This document shows positions 9,901 to 15,698 of a DNA stretch of 19,286 bases, one piece after another (position 1 is the stretch's first letter; every line of letters begins with the position of its first letter). The translations under genes and the position numbers were made by a program. The notes under the pieces are model-generated. The model was not told where the DNA came from. It saw only the letters and a program-made list of their open reading frames with translations, and ran no database searches. The stretch spans positions 1 to 19,286 of the forward strand of contig CAZVNL010000039.1 in assembly GCA_964628055.1 (NCBI GenBank). The letters run 5' to 3'. Source of the DNA: CAZBEL01 sp964628055. GTDB lineage: Bacteria > Fidelibacterota > Marinisomatia > Marinisomatales > TCS56.

Positions 9901-10419
9901 TCGACCGCCACGAACGTGCAGGTTCGTTCCATCATCAACTACACCGGTTTGCAAGGCGGCAATATTTCTATAACCACGTACGGGCAGGTTACGAATATCC
10001 TCGGAGCGGATTACCCGCACCTCGTTGGTGGCGTTGATCTCAATCAGGGGCTTTTCAGCCACAACGGTCACTGCCTCCCCTCGAATGGCTTCCGGTTCCA
10101 TGGCTATGGTGCGCATATTGGTGGTGAGGTCTTTAGTCACGCGCACATTAGTGATAGTGACGTCAGAATAACCAATGAAACTGAAGCGCACGTCGTACAG
10201 CCCCGGCGACACAAAAAGAATGAAGAATTCCCCCTTGGAATCCGTGGCTGCGCCCATGGAAGTCCCTTCGATGATCACATTCACTCCGGGGAGGGGATTG
10301 CCCGTCTCCTTGTCCACTACGGTTCCTGTAATTTTTCCCGTTTCACCAGCCTGAATACCCGCCGGGATTAAGAGACTAAGCAGGAGTAGGGTTACAACTC
10401 TGGAAATTGGTGCACGCAT
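6952..10419 (-). CDS. TonB-dependent receptor with carboxypeptidase-regulatory-like N-terminal domain
   Basis: An 1155-residue outer-membrane active transporter that takes up a ligand with TonB/ExbBD energy. The start at 10419 has AAGGAG six bases upstream. The order is: signal peptide (1-24, ending GIQA); CarboxypepD_reg-like/CNA-B-like domain (about 28-110, ITGTVVDKETGNPLPGVNVIIEGT..., a hallmark of SusC-type and FCB receptors); a TonB-box-like strand (EAVTVVAEKP, about 115-124); the plug domain (about 127-235, including LPVRGYRNIAALQTGV, HVRGGRTDEVGYYIDGI and a G-A-E-Y-G-S-A-N-S-G-I-I-N motif); then a long beta barrel. The barrel contains several Asp-rich EF-hand-like loops (near residues 320-350, 655-690 and 785-810) that probably face outside and could bind calcium. 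The end (RQIRLGIRIDL) lacks a terminal aromatic residue. It is the first gene of a four-gene operon with its own strong promoter. The substrate cannot be deduced. Confidence 0.93.
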   Translation of the reverse strand: MRAPISRVVTLLLLSLLIPAGIQAGETGKITGTVVDKETGNPLPGVNVIIEGTSMGAATDSKGEFFILFVSPGLYDVRFSFIGYSDVTITNVRVTKDLTTNMRTIAMEPEAIRGEAVTVVAEKPLIEINATNEVRVIRSEDIRNLPVRGYRNIAALQTGVVDDGTNLHVRGGRTDEVGYYIDGILVNNPYTLGRSGDVPNLSLEEVSFQAGGFGAEYGSANSGIINTTTRVGGSSLQFMAEGITDGFLPSDPTVASKKPYAYSYGYNLFSASLGGPIPLANFIRFFGAIEYQKMADRDPSSGVFGKYVGPLNPANGLPDNGESFTDNNGNTLWDDGEPFVDEDGDGEYDAPSYLNIDPNDIEFVYGPKPNNWRDRLSASGNVLVELKPLTGLAWKLKAGGTYFDSEQSNYTHSYSLFNFYNTASTAEGIGTDGKLRNRFQIQTNKTNTVYGRLSGVVPGFDKMFFSAQFSHFNEEYRLFDPVHKMGWGTYRYEDGTVSEDKIPYLQIGKREDFANPTWVYIDSSTMEISRLNYWTDDSTLSFVQIDYDTSWINPMFSDVGTRPITYVELANYYTAGRLTPEYRKRSTERNALVASVTWQVGKHEIKFGGSYEKSAIRYYRMGRATSLSRYFDKNRMYSPTQDRYTYVDSLNNIVASDGDGVSDYLQDPDDTWDNTDEDGNNQVTYEDYRENYVFQAFKSAYAENIGYNITGTKEVDTGLDRARTPIIGAFYFQDKRELKDLILNLGIRYDYIDPANRVFNPEAGGNQNIVITSGGTLADTVYALDENADGILDPMEYISDKPTTDDPDGVPQMVKAKVRSLWSPRIGLAFPVTDRTVFHAQYGKYFQLPELNRLFISYTRFLSNLEQGNYTTSANPELQPVKTTSYEIGFKQLITKDVSIDATLFYRQMSGYVQIRNVAARPVGYALFVNGDYGTVRGLSFSANTRRLRNIQITANYTLQWAGGTGSTSDGLYRIAWQGGNNPTFVSPLDYDQRHTGSVSIDYRTGSRNRIPLFGANILFQFGSGMRYTPAQPRTTIFAGGISDRPTAGLNTGTMPWTFNLDLKFDKTFKIAKTNLNFFLWVLNALDQENVYGVYTGTGLPDNDGWLGIAEGQNWLNSTALGGPDLGAQLYQSRLATPGNFGNPRQIRLGIRIDL

Positions 10420-10515
10420 ATTTCTCTCCTTCGTTGCTTAATTCTTTGTTGGACTACCACTTGGCATTTCTTAATAATACCTCGAGAAGAACTCCACGTT
10501 CAGTAACACAGACGT
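10420..10515 (-). other. 5' leader of the TonB-receptor operon
   Basis: With a transcription start about seven bases beyond the -10 element, the leader is about 95 nt. It ends in the receptor's AAGGAG ribosome site. I looked for riboswitch-like structure and saw no strong conserved element; only an 8-base repeat (GTTGGACT in plus-strand reading, at about 10448-10455) recurs near 10529-10536. No small open frame with a good ribosome site is visible. Confidence 0.45.
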
Positions 10516-10521
10516 AGTCAG

Positions 10522-10550
10522 ATTTTAGTTGGACTGGAAACCAGAGTCAA
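10522..10550 (-). promoter_or_regulatory. Sigma70-type promoter of the TonB-receptor operon
   Basis: Read on the minus strand, TTGACT (10545-10550) and TAAAAT (10522-10527) are separated by exactly 17 bases, close to the consensus TTGACA-N17-TATAAT. It lies 26 bp downstream of the previous operon's terminator and about 100 bp upstream of the receptor start. The spacer holds an imperfect inverted repeat (GACTGG-AAA-CCAGaGTC in plus-strand reading, 10532-10548), which could be an operator. Confidence 0.82.
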
Positions 10551-10575
10551 GTGTATTTCGAAAAAATAACACTTT

Positions 10576-10598
10576 AAAAAAACGGCCCCTTCCGGAGC
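10576..10598 (-). terminator. Intrinsic terminator of the corrinoid/RND operon
   Basis: On the minus strand GCTCC (10594-10598) pairs with GGGGC (10585-10589), including one G-U pair, around a GGAA loop. This is followed by two bases and then seven Us (10576-10582). It lies 78 bp past the stop of the thermonuclease gene and just before the next promoter. The stem is short but the position and U-run fit a Rho-independent terminator. Confidence 0.75.
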
Positions 10599-10675
10599 AC
10601 CTTTGGCATTCAACTACCCCAAAAAACGGTCGGCCAAGCCTACTCCACAACAGGTGGCAAGGAAAAAAACAACAA

Positions 10676-11029
10676 TCAAGACCAGTATTCTGCTAACCCC
10701 TGTTGAACTAAAAGATCATTTACATTCATCCATTCCTCCTCCACCTTTAACCACAATTCACCCAGGTAACGACCGTACTTCCCCTTACGATCTTTTTTTG
10801 TCTGTAAAATGATATTCTTATTCAGCACCAGTTTCCTGAGGTAGTCGCGGGCCTCTAAACCGCGGGGGCGTTCAGGCCCCTTCAGCTCCGGCGCATTAAT
10901 ACGGGCTAGACGAATCTTTTCTCTACGAATCCAGACTCCAAAGCCCAAGTCCAGGTCTACCCGGCAAGTATCCCCATCGTATACGGAGACCACTTTTGCA
11001 CGGTAATAGTAAAGATGTCCTCGATACAT
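10676..11029 (-). CDS. Thermonuclease (SNase-like) family protein
   Basis: A 117-residue SNase-like OB-fold protein, which in characterised members hydrolyses DNA and RNA with calcium. I chose the ATG at 11029 because the fold begins at once (YRGHLYYYRAKVVSVYDGDT). An in-frame GTG at 11071 would overlap the RND gene. The ribosome site is weak (CGAGA close to the start). Visible catalytic-type residues are D18/D20 in VYDGDT, R40 in KIRLARINAPE, E48 in the same motif, and R87 in KYGRYLG, matching the Arg-Glu-Arg triad of staphylococcal nuclease. The Asp normally just before the TPE motif is replaced (INAPE). There is no signal peptide, so it is probably cytoplasmic, as in phage-type and many bacterial relatives. 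It lies 19 bp after the RND gene and before the terminator, so it is probably co-transcribed; a functional link to the other genes is not evident. Confidence 0.85.
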   Translation of the reverse strand: MYRGHLYYYRAKVVSVYDGDTCRVDLDLGFGVWIRREKIRLARINAPELKGPERPRGLEARDYLRKLVLNKNIILQTKKDRKGKYGRYLGELWLKVEEEWMNVNDLLVQQGLAEYWS

Positions 11030-11048
11030 TATTCTCGTTGCTGATGAT

Positions 11049-13799
11049 TTACTGTTTCCTCTTTCGGTCACGGAATTTAATCACCATCCCCATTACCGTT
11101 GGTATGATCAGTACCGTAGCCAGAAAACACGTTCCAACACCAATGAACAAGGCACTCCCCATGGAACCCAAACCCCGGTAGGTAGCAAAAGTTAATGAAC
11201 CAAACCCCAGCATAGTCGTAAGTGATGTGAGCAAAATGGCCCTCCCGGTGGAAGCAAAAACAGTCTGGTGCTGGTCCCGGCCCTCGATCTGATAACGATG
11301 AATAATGTGTACCCCATCATCAATGCCGATCCCGATAATCAACGGAATAGCCATAATATTTACCATCGTAATCTGCAAACCCGTGAGTTCCATAGTCCCC
11401 AGCATCCAGATGGTTCCAATCACCAACGGAACCAATGCAAGAGAGGCCTTACGCAGGGTTCTAAAGTCCCCTAACAGAATCAAGAAAATCACACCCAAGG
11501 CCAATCCTGTGGCTAATTTCCCATCCTGGGCAAAAAAATCAATCAACCGTTTCCAGACCGGAGGGATACCCGTAGCCCGATCACTCACTTCCTGCAGTTC
11601 TTTCGTAAAACGATCCAGGAAGAGCGTGTTCCAAACATTCGCTTTGGGAAAAACAGTGATTAAAAATAAATCTCCCGATTTACCTACATACTGATCGCGA
11701 ATGGTCTGGGGAATCATATCCAGAGTCAGTTCCTCCGTGTTAGCCATCTGGAGCGCTATGGGTTTGAAGGTCCGGGCGAAAGATAATTGAAAGTCCCGTA
11801 AACCCTGTAAGTCATTCCCCTGGGTGCGTTCCAACCGTTCCCGGAGCCGGGACAAAATTCCCGTAGAAATCTGAGGGCTCACCATCGCCAAGATACCCTG
11901 TAAATCAGCCAGGCTCGTGTCCGGGACTACACCCACTAATAAGCCCGTTTTGAGATAAACTTTATCCTGACCACCAAGAATGGACATATCTTGAACTTCC
12001 ATGACGTTCATCTCCAGACGGGTGATTTCCTCCAACAAACGTTGCCGCTGGGTTTCGTTGAAATCCAAATTGATGTGAGTGCTATCAAGACGGTTGTAAA
12101 CAGTGGCAATGTAATCGCGGCGTTTTTCCTGCTCTGCCGAAGCGGGGAGAAAATCGACGATAGACTGAACCATACCGGAAGTTGACATATCTTTGGCTGC
12201 TTTTGTTAAGCGATGAGCCTCCTCTAAAGAAGAAGTAGTTAAAAAGGCATAATCGGCGCTGAGGTTCAATTTTTTAATCATTTTCTTTTGTAGCTCCACT
12301 GACTCGAGGCCAATGGGCTCCATATTTAGATAATTATAATCCATGGTAATGTGCGCACCACGATAGCCCACAAAAGCCACCAGGATAACAATGCCAGCGA
12401 TGGCAAGTCCGGGATGGCGTGCTAACCAGCTAGCGCGCCGGCCTAAAAAACGATAAGAAATATCCCGGCGTAAATGGGTTTTACGCGACGACTTCCACAT
12501 CTTGGATCCCAACCGCTCTTTCAATACCAACAGGGTGGGAAGGACAGTCAGGGCTGCCACCATAGTCATGATAATGCCGACCCCTAGGGTGATTCCAAAT
12601 TCCCGGTATCCCTGGGTGCGAGTGACCATCATGGTCAGAAAGGCCGCCGCCGTTGTTAATCCCCCGGTTATAACACCCAACCCCGACTTCTGCAAGGTGA
12701 TTTGAAGAGCATCGACTACATTTTCTCCACGGGCACGCATTTCACTGTACATGGCTATAATATGAATGGAGAAGTCAATTCCCAAGCCTACCAGGACAAC
12801 GCCCATCATGGAAGTCATCATATTCAGGGTATGCACCAACGGCCAGGCCAAACCCATTGCCCAGGTAACACCAACAATCAGTGTTATAATCGCCAGCAAA
12901 GGACTCACTAACATCCTGAAGGCTACTACAAATAAAATTAAAATACCCACCAGCGCGATGGAAGTAATGGTGTAAGAATCACTGGATGCAGCCACCATCT
13001 CATCCCGGGACAGGGGTACCATCCCAGTGAGTCCGGCCTGAATACCCAGTTCCCGGGCTGCCTGTTTGACAATTACTTCCACCGTATCGGTGGCAGCTAT
13101 GTCTTTATCGACCTCTAAAAAATCAAAGGTGGGAATGATTTGCATAATCAACATGCGGCGATCCCAACTACGATAATAGGGATCACCGTAAAGAATGGCC
13201 TCGGCTGCATGAACACCAGCCGTTGATCCATCTCCATCCAAGGCTTGGTTCATGTCCGCGAGGAATGTTTGCAGACCATCCATAAACTGGATTACCCCCT
13301 GTTCCTGCTCCTGGCCCTCAATGGAACCACCGTTGCTACCGGTGTATTCACGCTCAAAACTATTATTCAAATTGGTGAGGAATCCCACCACGTTGGGATC
13401 CTCGAAGAGGGTATGGTTGTTCTGCAAATCTTCAGCCTTCATGAGCATGAGGGCGTGTTTGGTGAGGAAATCCCGGGGAAGTTTATAATCCACTTTCTTT
13501 ACGTATTCTTTCAGAGCTTCAATCCGCCGTGCCACGCGCTCGGCGAAGGTGACCAATGCCTGTTCATCTCCCTCTGCTACTACAATCATGGAAGCGGCAC
13601 CGGCAAACTCCTCCATGATCCGATCAAATTCCTGCACCATAGGATCATCCTGGGGCATGAGGTCAGTCATAGCAGTGGAGAGTTTCAACTGGGCTGCCAT
13701 GACCCCAAATACTATCGTTACAACTAATAATATCAATCCCGACCACCACGGTCTGGCACTAATAAAACGAGCCAAGTCAGCCAATATTCTATTCCGCAC
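11049..13799 (-). CDS. RND superfamily (MMPL/HAE3-type) exporter
   Basis: A 916-residue inner-membrane transporter. It starts at a GTG with a strong AAGGAG eight bases upstream. The topology is that of a duplicated RND protein: TM1 near residues 19-36, a first periplasmic domain (about 40-275), a TM2-TM6 block (about 277-425) with the proton-relay-type motif GLGIDFS (D342), TM7 near 462-480, a second periplasmic domain (about 485-740), and a TM8-TM12 block (about 745-905) with GIGIDDGVH (D827, D828). At ~900 residues, without the long docking domains of AcrB and without a membrane-fusion partner nearby, it fits the HAE3/MMPL group, whose members (such as HpnN and mycobacterial MmpL) move lipids and other hydrophobic molecules. 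A LolA-like protein and an outer-membrane barrel in the same operon support export toward the outer membrane. The cargo is unknown; a product of the neighbouring methyl/corrinoid chemistry is a reasonable guess. Confidence 0.92.
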   Translation of the reverse strand: MRNRILADLARFISARPWWSGLILLVVTIVFGVMAAQLKLSTAMTDLMPQDDPMVQEFDRIMEEFAGAASMIVVAEGDEQALVTFAERVARRIEALKEYVKKVDYKLPRDFLTKHALMLMKAEDLQNNHTLFEDPNVVGFLTNLNNSFEREYTGSNGGSIEGQEQEQGVIQFMDGLQTFLADMNQALDGDGSTAGVHAAEAILYGDPYYRSWDRRMLIMQIIPTFDFLEVDKDIAATDTVEVIVKQAARELGIQAGLTGMVPLSRDEMVAASSDSYTITSIALVGILILFVVAFRMLVSPLLAIITLIVGVTWAMGLAWPLVHTLNMMTSMMGVVLVGLGIDFSIHIIAMYSEMRARGENVVDALQITLQKSGLGVITGGLTTAAAFLTMMVTRTQGYREFGITLGVGIIMTMVAALTVLPTLLVLKERLGSKMWKSSRKTHLRRDISYRFLGRRASWLARHPGLAIAGIVILVAFVGYRGAHITMDYNYLNMEPIGLESVELQKKMIKKLNLSADYAFLTTSSLEEAHRLTKAAKDMSTSGMVQSIVDFLPASAEQEKRRDYIATVYNRLDSTHINLDFNETQRQRLLEEITRLEMNVMEVQDMSILGGQDKVYLKTGLLVGVVPDTSLADLQGILAMVSPQISTGILSRLRERLERTQGNDLQGLRDFQLSFARTFKPIALQMANTEELTLDMIPQTIRDQYVGKSGDLFLITVFPKANVWNTLFLDRFTKELQEVSDRATGIPPVWKRLIDFFAQDGKLATGLALGVIFLILLGDFRTLRKASLALVPLVIGTIWMLGTMELTGLQITMVNIMAIPLIIGIGIDDGVHIIHRYQIEGRDQHQTVFASTGRAILLTSLTTMLGFGSLTFATYRGLGSMGSALFIGVGTCFLATVLIIPTVMGMVIKFRDRKRKQ

Positions 13800-13837
13800 T
13801 GGTGCTACTCCTTCATGAATGTATTAACGGTTATATC

Positions 13838-13859
13838 CCCAATTTCTATGAAAATTGGG
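13838..13859 (-). promoter_or_regulatory. Intercistronic hairpin upstream of the RND gene
   Basis: An 8-bp perfect stem (CCCAATTT/AAATTGGG) with a 6-base loop lies in the only sizeable gap of the operon (82 bp, 13800-13881), between the HgcAB-like and RND genes. On the minus strand no U-run follows, so it is not a convincing terminator; it may set partial attenuation, RNA processing or mRNA stability. No good promoter is visible in the same gap. Confidence 0.5.
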
Positions 13860-13881
13860 CTCTTTCAAATCTTTAATCTGC

Positions 13882-15027
13882 CTAAGCTTCTACCATTCGC
13901 TTTCCCATCATGTTCAATTTGAATCGCCGCACTGTGTCGGGAGTGATTACCCGCCCATCGGGGCTCTCGAACTGCAGGGCATCAAAGGGGCACTGGACAA
14001 TGCAGGCGCCACACTGAACACAGAGATCCCCTTGAATGCGATGGGCCAGGTGTTCTTCATGGTCCACTTCATAACATCCACGGGGACACACTTGTTCACA
14101 AAAAGCGGCCCCTTTGCACTTGCTTTCATCCAGGGCCACATCCAACAGCCGATCAAAATGCAAGCCGCTCTTGTACACCGGCGTGCTCCCCATGAGGTCC
14201 ATGCTCAGTAATAGCACCACCACCAGGGAAACCACCCCTTCCCGCCAGTAGAGATTCCAGTCCCCGGATCCTGTTACCTGACCGTAGGCAACCATCCCAG
14301 CCATGAGTAAGGCCCACAGGACCAGTTGAAAACCACCCCTTCCAAAATCAAAAAAGATGAACCCCACCCGTTGAGCCCGGGGATTCAGCCAGCGCTCGTA
14401 AAAGGGGAAAGTCAGGAAAATGAAAAAAGACAGGCCCCAGATCAAGGCGGTGACCGGTAAGAGAGCCCCCCGCCAGAGGAACCAAAGGATTATATCCACC
14501 ACCAGGGCAATGGGAAAGGCCCAGGCCACAGCCATTTCAACCCGTTGCCGCAGGGGGAATATTACCTGATGCATATCTGGAGTAGCTTTTTGTCGCCGGC
14601 GGAGAAACTCAGGCAAGTCCTCCGCGTACACCGGACCCCAAACACCCCGCCAACCGGTCTTTTCCCGGATCAGCTTGCGCTCGATCCCCGTGGCTGCCAG
14701 TTGGGGTAGGATTACGGTTCGGCGATCTACCTTATCTTCGATACCGCTAGTTTTTAAAACGGATATGACATCGTGATTGGTCAACAGGCCCCCGGTGGCG
14801 GCGCACCATACGTTCACTCCCCGGCTGTTGGCTACCAGCACATAGGCATTTAGCCCCCTCAAAGCCTGCTTCACCCGGGCCACGGTGAGATGAAAATTGC
14901 AAGTGAGAATAACCGGCGAATCCCGATTCGGTGTTCCGATTTTAACTAACCCCGTGCGGGTAGGGATGGGCAATACCCGCAGCAAGGTTTCTACTACATT
15001 GATGAGCCAGTATTTAATGGTAGTCAT
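13882..15027 (-). CDS. HgcA-HgcB-like fusion: membrane corrinoid protein with C-terminal ferredoxin
   Basis: A 381-residue protein. The N-terminal part (about 25-145) resembles the corrinoid-binding domain of HgcA: GTPNRDSPVILTCNFHLTV, then GVNVWCAATGG with C75 where HgcA has its Co-coordinating cap-helix cysteine (family form N-V-W-C-A-A-G-K), then VILPQLAATGIERK, GPVYAEDLPEFL and KATPDM. Four to five membrane segments follow (about 165-186, 189-209, 232-250, 264-280, possibly 220-229), ending in an HgcA-like GSTP (280-283). The C-terminal part (about 298-352) is a two-cluster ferredoxin like HgcB: C304-x5-C310-x3-C314-P, where alanine (A307) replaces the usual second cysteine and C318 is extra, then a complete C336-x2-C339-x2-C342-x3-C346-P. 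HgcA transfers a methyl group from its corrinoid, and HgcB reduces the cobalt. The start overlaps the methyltransferase stop (ATGA) and AAGGA lies upstream. Such fusions are known as a family of unproven function; mercury methylation is not supported here. Confidence 0.85.
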   Translation of the reverse strand: MTTIKYWLINVVETLLRVLPIPTRTGLVKIGTPNRDSPVILTCNFHLTVARVKQALRGLNAYVLVANSRGVNVWCAATGGLLTNHDVISVLKTSGIEDKVDRRTVILPQLAATGIERKLIREKTGWRGVWGPVYAEDLPEFLRRRQKATPDMHQVIFPLRQRVEMAVAWAFPIALVVDIILWFLWRGALLPVTALIWGLSFFIFLTFPFYERWLNPRAQRVGFIFFDFGRGGFQLVLWALLMAGMVAYGQVTGSGDWNLYWREGVVSLVVVLLLSMDLMGSTPVYKSGLHFDRLLDVALDESKCKGAAFCEQVCPRGCYEVDHEEHLAHRIQGDLCVQCGACIVQCPFDALQFESPDGRVITPDTVRRFKLNMMGKRMVEA

Positions 15028-15692
15028 TTGGAATCATCCTTTGGATTGCTGGCAATTAATTCTACAAAATTCCCCAGCCGGGTAAACCGAACATTCTGGA
15101 TCTGGAAACCCGCTGCCGTCACCAGCGCCGGTAAATTCTTCACTGCCTTGGTGGTAGTCTGGGTAATCAGATAGGTCAAGGCGACCAGAGGCGCCCGGAA
15201 CAGGAAACTCAACAGTTGTTTCAACACGGTTGGGGGGTGAACTTCATCCCCAATGAGCAGCAATCCGCCCGGCTTCAACAAAGAGCGGAGCGTTTTCAGG
15301 GTAAACCGGATTTCGTCCGGGCTCAGTTCTGAAAAGCAAAGCCCGCTTACAACTGCGTCGTAGCTCCCAGCCGGTTCCTGGTCCAGCTCAGCCACCCCCA
15401 GCTCAGCATAGGTAACCTGATCCTCAAGTCCTGCCTTAGTGGTGCGCTGCCGGGCAATTTCCAGCATTTCCGGATTCAGGTCAATGCCCTTCACCCGGGC
15501 TCCCTTCCGGGCGGCACGCAAGGAAAGGGCTCCCGTACCACAGCCTACATCCAAAACCCGATCTTCCGGATGAATGTTGTCCGCCAGGCGATTGTAACGA
15601 CGATCCAGCCTACCCAGGGTCAACAGGCGAATACCCCAGTCGTAGCGACTGGGCGCTGACTCTAAAATCTTCATAAGAACGTAAGTGCTCAC
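15024..15692 (-). CDS. Class I SAM-dependent methyltransferase, CpaM-like (corrinoid-protein-associated)
   Basis: A 222-residue Rossmann-fold methyltransferase. It starts at a GTG (15692) with GGAG nine bases upstream. The SAM-binding motif I is VLDVGCGTG (46-54), and an acidic residue ends strand two in GIDLNPEML (D71). A post-motif PGGLLLIGDEVHPP (141-154) is followed by a short hydrophobic stretch (about 155-178) that may help contact a membrane or a lipid. The opening MSTYVLMKILESAPSRYD...TLGRLD is the pattern I remember for the family annotated as corrinoid protein-associated methyltransferase CpaM, found next to HgcAB-like fusions; this is from memory and unchecked. The 4-bp overlap with the HgcAB-like gene fits joint function. 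Whether it methylates the corrinoid, uses the corrinoid protein's product, or acts separately cannot be told from sequence. Confidence 0.85.
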   Translation of the reverse strand: MSTYVLMKILESAPSRYDWGIRLLTLGRLDRRYNRLADNIHPEDRVLDVGCGTGALSLRAARKGARVKGIDLNPEMLEIARQRTTKAGLEDQVTYAELGVAELDQEPAGSYDAVVSGLCFSELSPDEIRFTLKTLRSLLKPGGLLLIGDEVHPPTVLKQLLSFLFRAPLVALTYLITQTTTKAVKNLPALVTAAGFQIQNVRFTRLGNFVELIASNPKDDSK

Positions 15693-15698
15693 TTCATG

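Noticed and set aside
9916..10371. 151-residue plus-strand open frame
   Set aside because: It is antisense to the receptor's plug and regulatory-like domains, which match known families.
10603..10812. Small plus-strand gene in the intergenic region
   Set aside because: It overlaps the 3' end of the thermonuclease gene on the other strand, has no ribosome site, and is Lys/Thr/Pro-biased without a family match.
13245..13727. 160-residue plus-strand open frame
   Set aside because: It is antisense inside the RND gene, whose reading is clearly real from its membrane pattern; no start signal is seen.
13800..13881. Terminator between the HgcAB-like and RND genes
   Set aside because: The hairpin is followed by GATATAACC on the minus strand, with no U-run; reported as a regulatory hairpin only.
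13800..13881. Separate promoter for the RND gene
   Set aside because: A TTGAAA is present but no -10-like hexamer lies at 16-18 bases from it.
13882..15027. True mercury-methylation gene hgcA (with hgcB)
   Set aside because: The motif after the cysteine is T-G-G instead of G-K, the ferredoxin is fused and its first cluster is incomplete. This fits the fusion branch without proven mercury activity, so no hgcA symbol is given.
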